NCBI GenBank assembly: GCA_021414005.1 | Contig: JAIOPH010000016.1 | Span: 54,883-118,882, forward strand | Length of the DNA stretch: 64,000 bases | Direction: 5' to 3' | Origin: Chthoniobacter sp. | GTDB taxonomy: Bacteria > Verrucomicrobiota > Verrucomicrobiia > Chthoniobacterales > Chthoniobacteraceae | Shown: in pieces, positions 1 through 8,345 of the stretch | Position numbering within the stretch: the first letter of the stretch is position 1 | How the letters are laid out: every line of letters starts with the position of its first letter | The notes under the pieces: generated by a model | Database searches by the model: none | What the model was told of the DNA's origin: nothing | What the model saw: the letters and a program-made list of their open reading frames with translations, nothing else | Translations under genes and position numbers: made by a program

Positions 1-1
1 G

Positions 2-559
2 CCGGAGGCGGTGGCCCTGCTCCGCTGGATCGACGCCCAGGATCCCGCGCTCGCCGCCACCATCGCCAGCGCGCCGCCCACCGCCCTTCTCGAAACGACT
101 TACCGACCGTCCTACGCCACCATGCGCACCGCCCCACTCGGTCCGGTGGAGAACATGGTCGCCGTGCCCTTCCCGGCGGCGCGCGACCCCTTTGAAATCA
201 TCGCCCGCGCCGATGCGCGCCCCGCGCCACCGGCATCAGCCGGCGTGGTTCAGCCCACGACCCTCACCTTCGCCGAACCGCTCGCCCGCCGCGCCCCATC
301 CGCCCCGCCGCCGCTCGTGCCGCGGCAACGCGCCAACGAGCCGGTCGAGCCTGCGCGTTTCCTCCTCGGCGTCACCGCGCGCGGCGAAGTGCGCTTCACC
401 TTTTTGCAGGACTCCTCCGGCCAGCCCGCGCTCGACGAGCAAGTCGCCGCGCATTTGCAGACGCTCGTCTTTGCACCCGCCGACGCGCCGATGACGTGGG
501 CCAGCGCGAGCGTCATCTGGGGCAATGATGCCTACGGAGAAAAGCCGAACCCGCCGTGA
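2..559 (+). CDS. Hypothetical protein with TonB-C-like C-terminus (5' partial)
   Basis: The frame is open to the left edge of the window, so the gene probably begins outside; a GTG at 11 is the first possible internal start. The middle is rich in Ala and Pro. The last 60 or so residues (GVTARGEVRFTFLQDSSG and following, ending near VIWGND) look like the C-terminal beta fold of TonB-type proteins, in which a GEVR-x-x-FLQ-x-SSG pattern is common. This suggests a periplasmic or envelope protein, but I cannot name a function. The stop overlaps the GTG start of the next gene by four bases (GTGA), so the two are probably translationally coupled. Confidence 0.6.
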   Translation, partial: PEAVALLRWIDAQDPALAATIASAPPTALLETTYRPSYATMRTAPLGPVENMVAVPFPAARDPFEIIARADARPAPPASAGVVQPTTLTFAEPLARRAPSAPPPLVPRQRANEPVEPARFLLGVTARGEVRFTFLQDSSGQPALDEQVAAHLQTLVFAPADAPMTWASASVIWGNDAYGEKPNPP

Positions 560-795
560 TCCGCGTCAGCCTCGGCTACCTCACCTGCATCTGCCTCGGC
601 CTCATGCTCGCGCCGATCTGCGGCGCGTGGCTGCTCGGCGAATGGCGTCGCCTCCGCCGGGAGCGCGGGGCTTTTCGCCACGTCCTCCGCTGCAAACTCT
701 GCACCTACGAATACGCCGACGCGACCAGTGCTATCCTCCCCCGCTGCCCTCACTGCGGAGCCCTCAACGAGCGCACCCAGCTCCCGCGGTTTTAA
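556..795 (+). CDS. Small membrane-anchored zinc-ribbon protein
   Basis: A 79-residue protein with a GTG start overlapping the upstream stop codon. Residues about 5-27 form one hydrophobic segment, followed by a basic stretch (WRRLRRER) that would stay in the cytoplasm. The C-terminal half holds two CxxC pairs, C46-K-L-C49 and C64-P-H-C67, the pattern of a rubredoxin-like zinc ribbon. It is probably a membrane-bound metal-binding protein working with the preceding TonB-C-like protein. The function is unknown. The coding call rests on the clear zinc-ribbon pattern and the coupled start. Confidence 0.7.
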   Translation: MIRVSLGYLTCICLGLMLAPICGAWLLGEWRRLRRERGAFRHVLRCKLCTYEYADATSAILPRCPHCGALNERTQLPRF

Positions 796-815
796 GCGGG
801 TACCTCCGTCGGGGG

Positions 816-846
816 GGACGGCGGCTGGAAGCACGCCGCTCCTTTG
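816..846. repeat. Dispersed repeat, copy 1
   Basis: A 31-base GC-rich segment that begins with GGACGGCGGCTGGAAGC. It recurs at 35731-35761 with 29 of 31 bases identical. Both copies are intergenic and follow a CCTCCG motif. It lies between the zinc-ribbon gene and a convergent membrane-protein gene. Confidence 0.6.
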
Positions 847-879
847 CGCCGGTTCTCGTGTCGCTGGGATTCGTGCGGC

Positions 880-1128
880 TCAATCCTGCGGATTTTCGGG
901 CGGCGGAGTGGGGGAGCCAGGGGCGATTTTGGTGCTGACAGTGATCTCGCGGTAGATGGTTTTTTCGCCCGTCTCAGGGTCCATGACGGTCGCTGCTTTC
1001 GCGGAAAAGTTTGGCGGCGGGGGCGGCGCGGGCAGGGGCTCGCTGCGGAGGGCGCTGAGCAGCATGACGACGCCGATGTAGGTCGTGAACAGGCCCATGC
1101 CGATGCAGAAGAGCAGCCGGAGGTTCAC
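880..1128 (-). CDS. Small single-pass membrane protein
   Basis: An 82-residue protein. I chose the GTG at 1128 because it overlaps the TGA of the upstream RelE-like gene (GTGA), which implies translational coupling; the longer frame starting at 1170 would run inside that gene. Residues about 4-24 (LRLLFCIGMGLFTTYIGVVM) form a transmembrane helix, followed by a Pro-rich linker (PAPPPPPN) and a polar tail. No family is recognised. It could be a membrane-anchored partner of the upstream protein. Confidence 0.6.
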   Translation of the reverse strand: MNLRLLFCIGMGLFTTYIGVVMLLSALRSEPLPAPPPPPNFSAKAATVMDPETGEKTIYREITVSTKIAPGSPTPPPENPQD

Positions 1129-1490
1129 CGCGGCTTCCGCGTTTTTTCGGCCTCCTCGATGAGCTTCCAAAACCCCTCCTTTTGCCCGAGCTGGTCGTCC
1201 TCGGTCATGGGCAGTTTGGTGCGAAAAAGGAAATCGCGAATGGTGTTCTTGTGCAGCACGCGGTGCACGGTGATCCCCTCCCCGCTCCGCGCAAAATAGA
1301 TGCGCCAGTCCTTCGCCCGATAGCGAAAGAGCCTCTGGCCGTCGCGCTCCACGACGCCGAATTTTTCCATGTCCAGCTTGTCGAGTTCTTCGGGGAGAAA
1401 CTGAAACTCCGCGAGCAGATCGAGTTGCATTTCCTTGGGCAGCGCAGCCATTTCGCCGGCGCTGATTTCATTGAAGACTATTTGAAGCAC
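1125..1490 (-). CDS. RelE/ParE-like protein
   Basis: A 121-residue protein with a GTG start. The segment LFRYRAKDWRIYFARSGEG followed by ITVHRVLHKN matches the central beta-sheet pattern of RelE/ParE-superfamily mRNA interferases (L-R-x-x-D-x-R-I-x-Y ... I-x-V-x-x-x-x-H-R/K). The protein has a longer helical N-terminus and an acidic/basic C-terminal tail than classical toxins, and no antitoxin gene is adjacent: upstream is alr and downstream is a coupled membrane-protein gene. It may be a domesticated family member rather than an active toxin. It sits downstream of alr, separated by a palindromic repeat. Confidence 0.55.
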   Translation of the reverse strand: MLQIVFNEISAGEMAALPKEMQLDLLAEFQFLPEELDKLDMEKFGVVERDGQRLFRYRAKDWRIYFARSGEGITVHRVLHKNTIRDFLFRTKLPMTEDDQLGQKEGFWKLIEEAEKTRKPR

Positions 1491-1495
1491 GGGTG

Positions 1496-1597
1496 GATTT
1501 CAGATTTTTGATTTCAGATTTCAGATTGGATCGGAGCGCATGCGACCGCCGGCAAACGCGCGACACTTTCAATCCGAAATCTGAAATCTGAAATCAT
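1496..1597. repeat. ATTTCAG heptamer palindrome, copy 1
   Basis: The left arm (1496-1530) and right arm (1570-1597) are inverted copies of tandem ATTTCAG units, separated by about 40 bases of unique GC-rich sequence. The element fills the alr to RelE-like spacer. The alr stop codon (1594-1596) is part of the right arm, and the next start codon lies six bases beyond the left arm. In mRNA it would form a long hairpin. A second copy is at 56667-56743. Confidence 0.85.
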
Positions 1598-2715
1598 AAA
1601 TACACGCGATCCACGCGCGGGCCGACGCCGGTGAAGATCTCCCAGGCAATGGTGCCGGCTTTGGTGGCAAGTTCGGCGGCGAGAATTTCCTCGGTGCCCT
1701 GCCGTCCGAGGAGGACGACTTCCTCGCCGAGTGGCATGTCGGGCAGCGCGGTCACGTCGGCCATGATCTGGTCCATCGTGACCCGGCCGAGCACAGGACA
1801 ACGCCGTCCGCGGATGAGCACTTCGGCGCCGCGCCCGGAGAGGTGTCGCTGGTAGCCGTCGGCGTAACCCACGGCAAGCGTGGCGACACGCGTGGGCTGC
1901 GTCGTTTTGAAAGTGCGTCCGTAGCTGATGCCGTGGCCGGCCGGGGCGGTGCGCAGCAGGGTGATGCGCGTTTTCCACGTCATCACGGCCCGGAGCCGCG
2001 GCTGAAACTCGGGCCGCGGGGCGCTGCCGTAGAGCATGAGCCCGGCGCGCACCATGTCTTCCGCCTGCGCGGGAAAGCCGATAATGCCGGCGCTGTTTTC
2101 CACATGGACCACGGGCGGCGCGAGGCCGAGCGCGCGAAGTTCGCCGACCGTGCGGTGGAAGTGCGCGAGCTGCGCGCGCGTGAAGGCGTCGTCCTCATCC
2201 GCGACCGGCAGATGCGAGGCGAGCCCGGTGACGCGCAGGCCCGGAAGCGCGAGAATCTCGCGCGCAACGGCGACGGCTTCGCTTTCCCAAATCCCGACGC
2301 GCCCCATGCCGGTGTCGATTTTCAAATGCACGGCGAGCGGCTCCGGGCCGGCGAGCGCGGAGTAGGCTCGGGCTTCTTCGAGCGAGCAAATCGCCGGGAT
2401 GAATCGCTGCGCGGCGATGGCGGCGCGCTCTTCGGGCAAGGCCGGGCCGAGGATGAAAACGGGCACGTCCGCGACGTGCGCCCGCACTTCGCCAGCTTCG
2501 CGAAGGTTCGCGACGCCCAGCATTTCCACCTGGCCCGCTAGCGTCCGCACCACAGGCCCGATGCCGTGGCCATACGCGTTCGCTTTCACCACGGCCATGA
2601 TCCGCACGGCTGCGCCGAGGTGCGCGCGCACCGCCGCGAGGTTGTGCCGCAGCGCGCCAAGATCGATTTCGGCCCAAGTGCGATGCAAGGCGGCAGCGGA
2701 ACGGGATGGGTTCAC
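1594..2715 (-). CDS. alr: Alanine racemase
   Basis: PLP-dependent interconversion of L- and D-alanine in the cytoplasm, supplying D-Ala for peptidoglycan. The protein has 373 residues, a normal length. The PLP lysine is K44 in AVVKANAYGHG; the substrate/phosphate-side arginine lies in LKIDTGMGRVG (R139); the second catalytic base is Y265 in GISYGRTF. The C-terminal beta domain carries AVGYADGY and CPVLGRVTMDQ. The start at 2715 (MNPSRSAAALHRTWAEIDL) leaves the usual short lead before the first barrel strand. Its stop codon lies within a palindromic repeat, and the gene is probably cotranscribed with the RelE-like gene. Confidence 0.95.
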   Translation of the reverse strand: MNPSRSAAALHRTWAEIDLGALRHNLAAVRAHLGAAVRIMAVVKANAYGHGIGPVVRTLAGQVEMLGVANLREAGEVRAHVADVPVFILGPALPEERAAIAAQRFIPAICSLEEARAYSALAGPEPLAVHLKIDTGMGRVGIWESEAVAVAREILALPGLRVTGLASHLPVADEDDAFTRAQLAHFHRTVGELRALGLAPPVVHVENSAGIIGFPAQAEDMVRAGLMLYGSAPRPEFQPRLRAVMTWKTRITLLRTAPAGHGISYGRTFKTTQPTRVATLAVGYADGYQRHLSGRGAEVLIRGRRCPVLGRVTMDQIMADVTALPDMPLGEEVVLLGRQGTEEILAAELATKAGTIAWEIFTGVGPRVDRVYL

Positions 2716-2854
2716 GAAAAGGCGAGGAAGAGGGTTGGGCGGGCGGAATTAACGGGCGCGGGCGCGGCGTGTCGAGAATTCGATAATGACTTGTGCTTGG
2801 GCTCGACAAATTTCGCGCAGCCATCAATGTTCCGGCTTTCAACCGAAAGAACCT

Positions 2855-3610
2855 ATGAAGAACTCGCTGCTTGTTTTCACCGCCATCGTCTCCGTCTGCG
2901 CCACCACGCTGGCGGCGGAATCGAAACCGGGGGCGACTCCGGCACAGCCGAGCGCCCAGCCTGCGGGGGAATCACCGGGAATCTTGAAGAAAATCTTTGG
3001 TTCGCGGCGCGGCCGTCAGGTGCTCTTTCCGCCGAAAGACGCATCTGCACCGCAGCCGGACTCGACTCCCAGTGCACCGGCAACGAAGTCCGTCACGAAA
3101 AGCGGGCCAAAGACTTCCGTTAAGGCGAAGGCGACGGCGAAAGCCAGGTCGCGGAAATCCACGCCCAAGGCCGTGGCCGAGGGCGCGGACCCCGCACCGG
3201 CGAAAATTGCGGCTGCGGATCCCGCTCCAGCGGCTGCTCCAGTGGTGGCCGATGGAACCGATTCAGCGGTCGCACCGGGTCCGGCTCCCGCCGCGCCGAA
3301 AAAAGAGAAGGGCCGCAAAGGCAAAACCGCTCCTTCCACCGCAGCGCAAGCCGGCGTCGAGCCACCGGCGGATGCCGATCCTGATGCGAAGGAGAAATTC
3401 CGTTTCGACAAAGTGAAGGCCGAAGCCTCGGCTGACCCCGAGGTGGCGGAACTCAAGACCAAGGCGGACAGCGCCGTTTTCGACCAGGAAGGAAAGGACG
3501 CGCAGCGCGCCTACAACAAAGCGCTCTACAACAAGATGCGGAAGATTGACGGCACCCTCGATGACCGCATCAACGCCGTGGAAGCGGCTATCCTCAAGCG
3601 CCTCGAATAA
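2855..3610 (+). CDS. Secreted Ala/Pro/Lys-rich protein
   Basis: I chose the ATG at 2855 because it begins a clear signal peptide (MKNSLLVFTAIVSVCATTLA, then AES) and is preceded by a GAAAG stretch; an upstream in-frame start at 2786 would add an unlikely leader. The mature protein has a low-complexity middle of Ala, Pro and Lys (about residues 25-180) and a charged, probably helical C-terminus (DKVKAEASADPEVAELKTKA to LKRLE). The composition suggests a periplasmic or surface protein that binds polyanions or spans an envelope layer. No family is recognised. It is transcribed away from alr. Confidence 0.65.
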   Translation: MKNSLLVFTAIVSVCATTLAAESKPGATPAQPSAQPAGESPGILKKIFGSRRGRQVLFPPKDASAPQPDSTPSAPATKSVTKSGPKTSVKAKATAKARSRKSTPKAVAEGADPAPAKIAAADPAPAAAPVVADGTDSAVAPGPAPAAPKKEKGRKGKTAPSTAAQAGVEPPADADPDAKEKFRFDKVKAEASADPEVAELKTKADSAVFDQEGKDAQRAYNKALYNKMRKIDGTLDDRINAVEAAILKRLE

Positions 3611-3636
3611 GGCGCACCGCCGGTTTTTGAGAACGC

Positions 3637-4416
3637 CTAACGCCTCCAAATACGCCCGAGATTGGCGGCGAGGAAGACCGCGTTGAGCACGATGAAGATG
3701 GCCACGGGCCGGAGGGAGTCGATCGGCTTCCTGGCAGCGACGCGCTCTTCGCGGAGGAGAAAAGTGAGCGTGCTGACGGTGAGAAACCAGGCAGCGTAAT
3801 TCGTCCACGCGGGCGTGAAGGCCGGCGGCTGCGCCGGGCTAGCTGCGCTCCAGAACCAGAAGGCGCGAAGCTTTGCGGCGACGGGTTCCAGATTCATATC
3901 CACCAGCACGGCGAGCGCGCCGGTGCCGAGAGCGAGCTGCCAGTGCGCCGCGCCCGGCCAGCAGCGGAGCACGGTCTGCCGCGCCCCGAGAATGACCGCA
4001 TACCACAGCAGCAGCAGGCCGACGGGCACGGGGCCGCGTTTCATCCCAAGCTGCGTGGAATAGCGAATCGCTCCGAGCGGAAATCCAGTGAGCACACTGA
4101 CGGCGGCCAGCGCCGCCACGCCTCCGCCGACGATGAGCGCCCAGCGGCGCGCGGTGGCCAGCCCTTCCGTCTCGGCCAACCACAGGTGAATATTGGCGGC
4201 AGCAAGGACGATCCACGCGATGTCTCCAACGCCGATCATCCACGCGAGCGCGGCGCGAAGATCGCGGTTCCCGATGCCGTTCGCCAGTGCGGCGTCGCCG
4301 ATGGCAAACGTCCAGACGCACGCGATCCACGCCGACCAAACAAGGAAGAATATCCACAACCCGGAGACCAGCGGCTCCAGCCAGCGGGCGACCATAGAGG
4401 AAGGGCGGAAGCCCAT
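3637..4416 (-). CDS. Carotenoid biosynthesis (CruF/DUF422-like) membrane protein
   Basis: A 259-residue polytopic membrane protein with seven or so hydrophobic segments. The motif VDMNLEPVAAKLRAFWFW followed about 20 residues later by WTNYAAW matches the signature of the DUF422/CruF family (D-x-x-L-[ED]-P-V-A ... W-x-W ... W-x-N). CruF members hydrate the psi end group of lycopene-type carotenoids (1',2'-hydratase). The gene lies 33 bases downstream of an acyl-CoA desaturase gene and is probably cotranscribed, which fits a membrane-lipid or pigment role. The exact substrate cannot be read from sequence. Confidence 0.7.
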   Translation of the reverse strand: MGFRPSSMVARWLEPLVSGLWIFFLVWSAWIACVWTFAIGDAALANGIGNRDLRAALAWMIGVGDIAWIVLAAANIHLWLAETEGLATARRWALIVGGGVAALAAVSVLTGFPLGAIRYSTQLGMKRGPVPVGLLLLWYAVILGARQTVLRCWPGAAHWQLALGTGALAVLVDMNLEPVAAKLRAFWFWSAASPAQPPAFTPAWTNYAAWFLTVSTLTFLLREERVAARKPIDSLRPVAIFIVLNAVFLAANLGRIWRR

Positions 4417-4449
4417 GAGCAGAGCGGGTGCGGCGAGGCCGCCGGCCGC

Positions 4450-5559
4450 CTACACCTCGGGCGCGACGCGCGCGAGTTCGTAATCGCGCAGCTTCAGGCT
4501 TTCGATGGCCCGCTGAACCTCCTCACGCAACTCACCCATCATCTCGCGGGTGATCTCCATTTGCGCGGCCTTGAGCTGAGCCCATTCCGCAGCCGTGGCC
4601 TGAATGCGCTCGCAGTAGCGGGTGAAGTAAGCGCGGGCAGCTTCGGTGAGGTAGGGGCTTTCAAGTTTCGACTCCATGCGGCGCTGGGCTTCGCCGAGTT
4701 CGGCCAGCAGGATTTTCTCCGAAGGCACGCGGCGCAGATTGTCGGCGAGTCCGATCAGATTCAGCGTCCAAATGATCCATTTCGTGGGATCAAACTGCCA
4801 GGGCTTCACGCCGTTGCGGTAGTCGTGTTGAAATTCATGGTGATAGTTGTGGTAGCCCTCGCCGAAGGTGACGAGCGCGGTGATCCACGAATCCCGAGCC
4901 GAGCAGCGCGAGGAGTAGGGGCGCTTGCCGATCCAGTGGCAGAGCGAGTTGATGCAAAAAGTGCAGTGCTGAAGGAACACCACGCGCGCCACGCCGGCGA
5001 TGAGGAGCGACCCGAGCGCTGCCGACCATCCGCCCCACGCGTAACCCGCGGCGGCCGGAAGAATGAAGGCCACGATCACGGCAATAAGTTGAACGTGCCG
5101 ATGTTGCCACATGACCAGTTTGTCCTTTTGGAGATCGGCCACGTTTTCGTAGGTCAACTCCGGGCGGAGCTTGAACATGAGCCAGCCGATGTGCGCGTGA
5201 AAGAGCCCCTTGTTGATGTCGTAGGGGTCGTCATCGTGATCTACAAATTTGTGATGCGTGCGGTGCTCGCAGGACCACATGAGCGCCGAATTTTCAAACG
5301 CGCCTGCACCGAAGATCAGGGTGAACAGCCGCACCGACCAGTGCCCACGAAAGGCGAGGTGCGAGAACATCCGGTGATACCCCAAGGTGATGGAGAAACC
5401 GCACGCGCAGAGCATCACGAAAAAGAGCGCGCACTGGAACCAGTCGAGGCCGAATTTCCAGATGTAGAGCGGCACGGCGGTGAGCGAGAGAAAGAGCGTG
5501 CCGATCAGGAATGAACTGGTGACCCAGTTGACGCGGTGGAAGGGGATGTTTTTGAACAT
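4450..5559 (-). CDS. Acyl-CoA/fatty-acid delta-9 type desaturase
   Basis: Membrane di-iron desaturase introducing a double bond into fatty acyl chains. The three histidine boxes are present: H62-R-M-F-S-H67, H99-R-T-H-H103 and H237-N-Y-H-H241, with hydrophobic segments at about residues 15-35, 42-60 and 155-200. I used the ATG at 5559 (MFKNIPFHRVNW), typical of the family; an ATG at 5622 would add 21 residues without similarity. The C-terminal 100 residues are helical and charged. It lies upstream of the carotenoid gene on the same strand. Confidence 0.88.
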   Translation of the reverse strand: MFKNIPFHRVNWVTSSFLIGTLFLSLTAVPLYIWKFGLDWFQCALFFVMLCACGFSITLGYHRMFSHLAFRGHWSVRLFTLIFGAGAFENSALMWSCEHRTHHKFVDHDDDPYDINKGLFHAHIGWLMFKLRPELTYENVADLQKDKLVMWQHRHVQLIAVIVAFILPAAAGYAWGGWSAALGSLLIAGVARVVFLQHCTFCINSLCHWIGKRPYSSRCSARDSWITALVTFGEGYHNYHHEFQHDYRNGVKPWQFDPTKWIIWTLNLIGLADNLRRVPSEKILLAELGEAQRRMESKLESPYLTEAARAYFTRYCERIQATAAEWAQLKAAQMEITREMMGELREEVQRAIESLKLRDYELARVAPEV

Positions 5560-5720
5560 GGTTTGGTGATTCAGGGCGGATAAGAAGCGCGGAGTGATAA
5601 GTGTAAAGCAGTTCGCATGCAACCACTATTGCGGACGCTTTCAAACGTCCCCGATCCCTCTGTGCGAGCCCACAAAACAAATCATTGCCGCACCCTCGCG
5701 CCATCCCTAGCGTCCCGCCG

Positions 5721-6938
5721 ATGTCATTTAAGGATTTTGGTTTACATGAAGCCGTCGTGCGCGGCGTGGAGAGCATGGGTTACTCGGACCCCACGCCCAT
5801 TCAGTTGCGGGCTTTTCCGATCATTCTCAGCGGGCGCGATATGATGGGCTCGGCGCAGACCGGCACCGGAAAAACGGCCGCCTTTGGCCTGCCCATCCTC
5901 ACCCAACTCGGCACGCACGGGAAAATGCGTGCACTCATCCTCGAACCCACCCGCGAACTGGCCGCGCAGGTCGAGACGGCATTCCGGGATTTCGCCCGGT
6001 TTATGGACCTCACCGTCGGCCTCGTCTATGGCGGCGTGGGCTATGGGAAACAGCGCGAGTTTCTGGAAAAGGGCGTGGACGTGTTGGTGGCGACGCCCGG
6101 CCGGCTGCTCGACTTCCTGGAAGACGGCACGATCAAGCTGCAGGACATCCAGTATCTCGTGCTCGATGAAGTGGACCGCATGCTCGACATGGGCTTTCTC
6201 CCGCAGGTGCGGCGTATCGTGGACCGGCTGCCGAAACAGCGGCAGACGCTCTTCTTCTCGGCCACCCTTCCGCCCGAGCTGGAGACCATGACGAAATGGC
6301 TGCTCACCAATCCCGAGCAGGTCGAAATCGGCCAGCGCCGCTCGCCCGCCGAGACCGTCACGCACGCCCTTTACCCCGTGGCGAAGGACCAGAAATTCGA
6401 CCTCCTCATCGCCCTGCTGGAGCACACGAAATTCGACAGCGCGATCATCTTCACGAGCACGAAAGTGATGGCCGACCGCGTGGCGCATCAGCTCAAGGAC
6501 CTGAAGCACTCCGTCGCCGTGCTGCACTCGAACCGCACGCAAAGCGAGCGCGAGGACGCGCTGGCCGGCTTCAAAAGCGGCAAATACGAAGTCATGGTCG
6601 CCACCGACATTGCCGCCCGCGGGCTCGACATTGCGGGCGTCTCGCACGTCGTGAACTACGACGTGCCGCAGCACCCGGAGGACTACGTTCACCGCATCGG
6701 TCGCACCGGGCGTGCCTTGCAGGTCGGCGATGCCGTGACCATTTTCACGGCCGAGGAAATTGATCATGTGCGCTCGATCGAGCGGTTCATCGGCACGAAA
6801 ATCAAACGCCTCAAGCTCGACGGCTTCAACTACCTCTTCACCGCCCTTTTCAATGAGGACGCCATCCCTCAGGGCGGCGTGGGCAAAGGCGTGCGCACCG
6901 CGAAGGGCTACAGTTTCGGCGCGCGCAAGCGGCGGTAA
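5721..6938 (+). CDS. DEAD-box-type ATP-dependent RNA helicase (DEVD variant)
   Basis: RhlE-like RNA helicase of 405 residues. Motifs in order: Q motif (PTPIQ, Q28), motif I AQTGTGKT (45-52), Ia PTRELA, Ib TPGR, motif II D149-E-V-D152, motif III SAT, motif V ATDIAARGLD and motif VI HRIGRTGR. Motif II reads DEVD instead of DEAD; the catalytic Asp-Glu are kept. The start at 5721 (MSFKDFGL) is the normal family start; an upstream ATG at 5685 adds only an unconserved leader. The C-terminal extension is short and basic (ARKRR). It probably acts in ribosome assembly or mRNA turnover. Confidence 0.93.
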   Translation: MSFKDFGLHEAVVRGVESMGYSDPTPIQLRAFPIILSGRDMMGSAQTGTGKTAAFGLPILTQLGTHGKMRALILEPTRELAAQVETAFRDFARFMDLTVGLVYGGVGYGKQREFLEKGVDVLVATPGRLLDFLEDGTIKLQDIQYLVLDEVDRMLDMGFLPQVRRIVDRLPKQRQTLFFSATLPPELETMTKWLLTNPEQVEIGQRRSPAETVTHALYPVAKDQKFDLLIALLEHTKFDSAIIFTSTKVMADRVAHQLKDLKHSVAVLHSNRTQSEREDALAGFKSGKYEVMVATDIAARGLDIAGVSHVVNYDVPQHPEDYVHRIGRTGRALQVGDAVTIFTAEEIDHVRSIERFIGTKIKRLKLDGFNYLFTALFNEDAIPQGGVGKGVRTAKGYSFGARKRR

Positions 6939-7022
6939 GTTGGGAAAAATTTCGCGGCGGGAATTGCCAACGAATAACCGTTCTGGCAGGTCATACCCGC
7001 GAACCAATCCAACCCTTTCACC

Positions 7023-8327
7023 ATGCGCCTCCTGCCACTCGCTCTCGCCACCCTCAGCCTGACTCTCGCGGCCCACGCCGAAAACTGGCCGCAATGGCGC
7101 GGCCCGGTCTTCAACGGCTCCTCGCCGGAAAAAAATCTCCCCGAAACCTGGACGAAGGAAACCGTGAAGTGGACCGCTCCCCTACCCGGCCCGAGCGGGG
7201 CCACGCCCGCCGTGTGGGGCGACCACATCTTTGTCAGCAGTCCGGACGCGCAGAAAAATCTGCTCCTGCTCTGCCTCGACCGAAAGGACGGAAAGGTGCG
7301 CTGGCAGAAGCAACTCGCCACCGGCGACATCAATAAGGGCAAGGGCAACATGGCCTCGCCCTCGCCTGTGACCGACGGCAAATCCGTCTTCGCGCTCTTC
7401 GGCAGCGGCGATCTCGCGGCGCTCGATTTCGAGGGCAACATCAAGTGGCAGCGCAACCTCGGCACGGACTACGGACGCTTCGCCATCATGTGGCTCTACG
7501 GCTCCAGCCCGCTGCTCTTCGACGGCAAACTCTACGTGCAAGTCCTCCAGCGCACGCCCGCCCCGAAAGACTACCCCGGCCTCGCCGGCGGCGATCCCGA
7601 GCGCGAGAGCTACCTGCTCGCGCTCGACCCAGCCACGGGCAAGACGCTCTGGAAACACGTCCGCCCGAGCGCCGCGAAAATGGAATCTCTCGAAAGCTAC
7701 GCCACACCCGTGCCGGGCATCGGCGCGGACGGCAAGGCGCAACTCCTCGTCGTCGGCGGCAACTGCCTCACCGGCCACGACCCCGCCACGGGTGCCGAAC
7801 TGTGGCGCGGCTACGGCCTGAACCCGAAGGACGGCGAGTGGATGCGCGTCGTCCCCTCGCCTGTCAGCGCCGCCGGTCTCGCCATCGCCTGCGGGCCGAA
7901 AAAGGAACCGATGCTCGCCTTTCGCACCGACGGCAAAGGCGACATCACCACCACCGGCCTCGCGTGGAAAAGCGAGGACCGCAAGACGCCCGATGTGTGC
8001 ACCCCCGCCTTCGATGGCCAGCGCCTCTACGTGCTGGATGGCGACAGCCAAACGCTCACCTGCCTTGACCCGAAGACGGGCGAGAAAAGGTGGACCGGCG
8101 AACTTCCCGAGCGCGCCGTCATTCGCAGCAGCCCGACCGTGGCCGACGGCAAGGTGTATATCGTGAACGAAAAAGGCACCGTCATGGTTTGCGCCGCGGG
8201 CGATGAATTCAAAGTGCTCGCCACGATCCCGATGGGCGACGCCGAGGGCACGCGCGCGAGTATCGTCGCCAGCGGCGGCCAGCTTTTCCTCCGCACCACG
8301 GCGGCGCTCTACTGCGTCGGCAAGTAG
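7023..8327 (+). CDS. Secreted PQQ-like beta-propeller protein
   Basis: A 434-residue protein with a signal peptide (MRLLPLALATLSLTLAAHA, then ENWPQWRGP). The ENWPQWRGP opening and repeated blades with LALDPATGKTLWK, LTCLDPKTGEKRW and similar D-x-x-T/K-G-x-x-x-W motifs define a PQQ-dehydrogenase-like/BamB-like propeller. In Planctomycetes and Verrucomicrobia these are common periplasmic proteins of unknown specific role; there is no evidence that it binds PQQ. It lies downstream of the helicase gene on the same strand with an 84-base gap. Confidence 0.85.
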   Translation: MRLLPLALATLSLTLAAHAENWPQWRGPVFNGSSPEKNLPETWTKETVKWTAPLPGPSGATPAVWGDHIFVSSPDAQKNLLLLCLDRKDGKVRWQKQLATGDINKGKGNMASPSPVTDGKSVFALFGSGDLAALDFEGNIKWQRNLGTDYGRFAIMWLYGSSPLLFDGKLYVQVLQRTPAPKDYPGLAGGDPERESYLLALDPATGKTLWKHVRPSAAKMESLESYATPVPGIGADGKAQLLVVGGNCLTGHDPATGAELWRGYGLNPKDGEWMRVVPSPVSAAGLAIACGPKKEPMLAFRTDGKGDITTTGLAWKSEDRKTPDVCTPAFDGQRLYVLDGDSQTLTCLDPKTGEKRWTGELPERAVIRSSPTVADGKVYIVNEKGTVMVCAAGDEFKVLATIPMGDAEGTRASIVASGGQLFLRTTAALYCVGK

Positions 8328-8345
8328 CGGGCACCGACTGCGGCC

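Noticed and set aside
3943..5514. Plus-strand open frame of about 523 residues
   Set aside because: It is antisense to the desaturase and carotenoid genes, whose His boxes and motifs are convincing.
5742..7094. Minus-strand open frame of about 450 residues
   Set aside because: It is antisense to the DEAD-type helicase and shows no recognisable motif.
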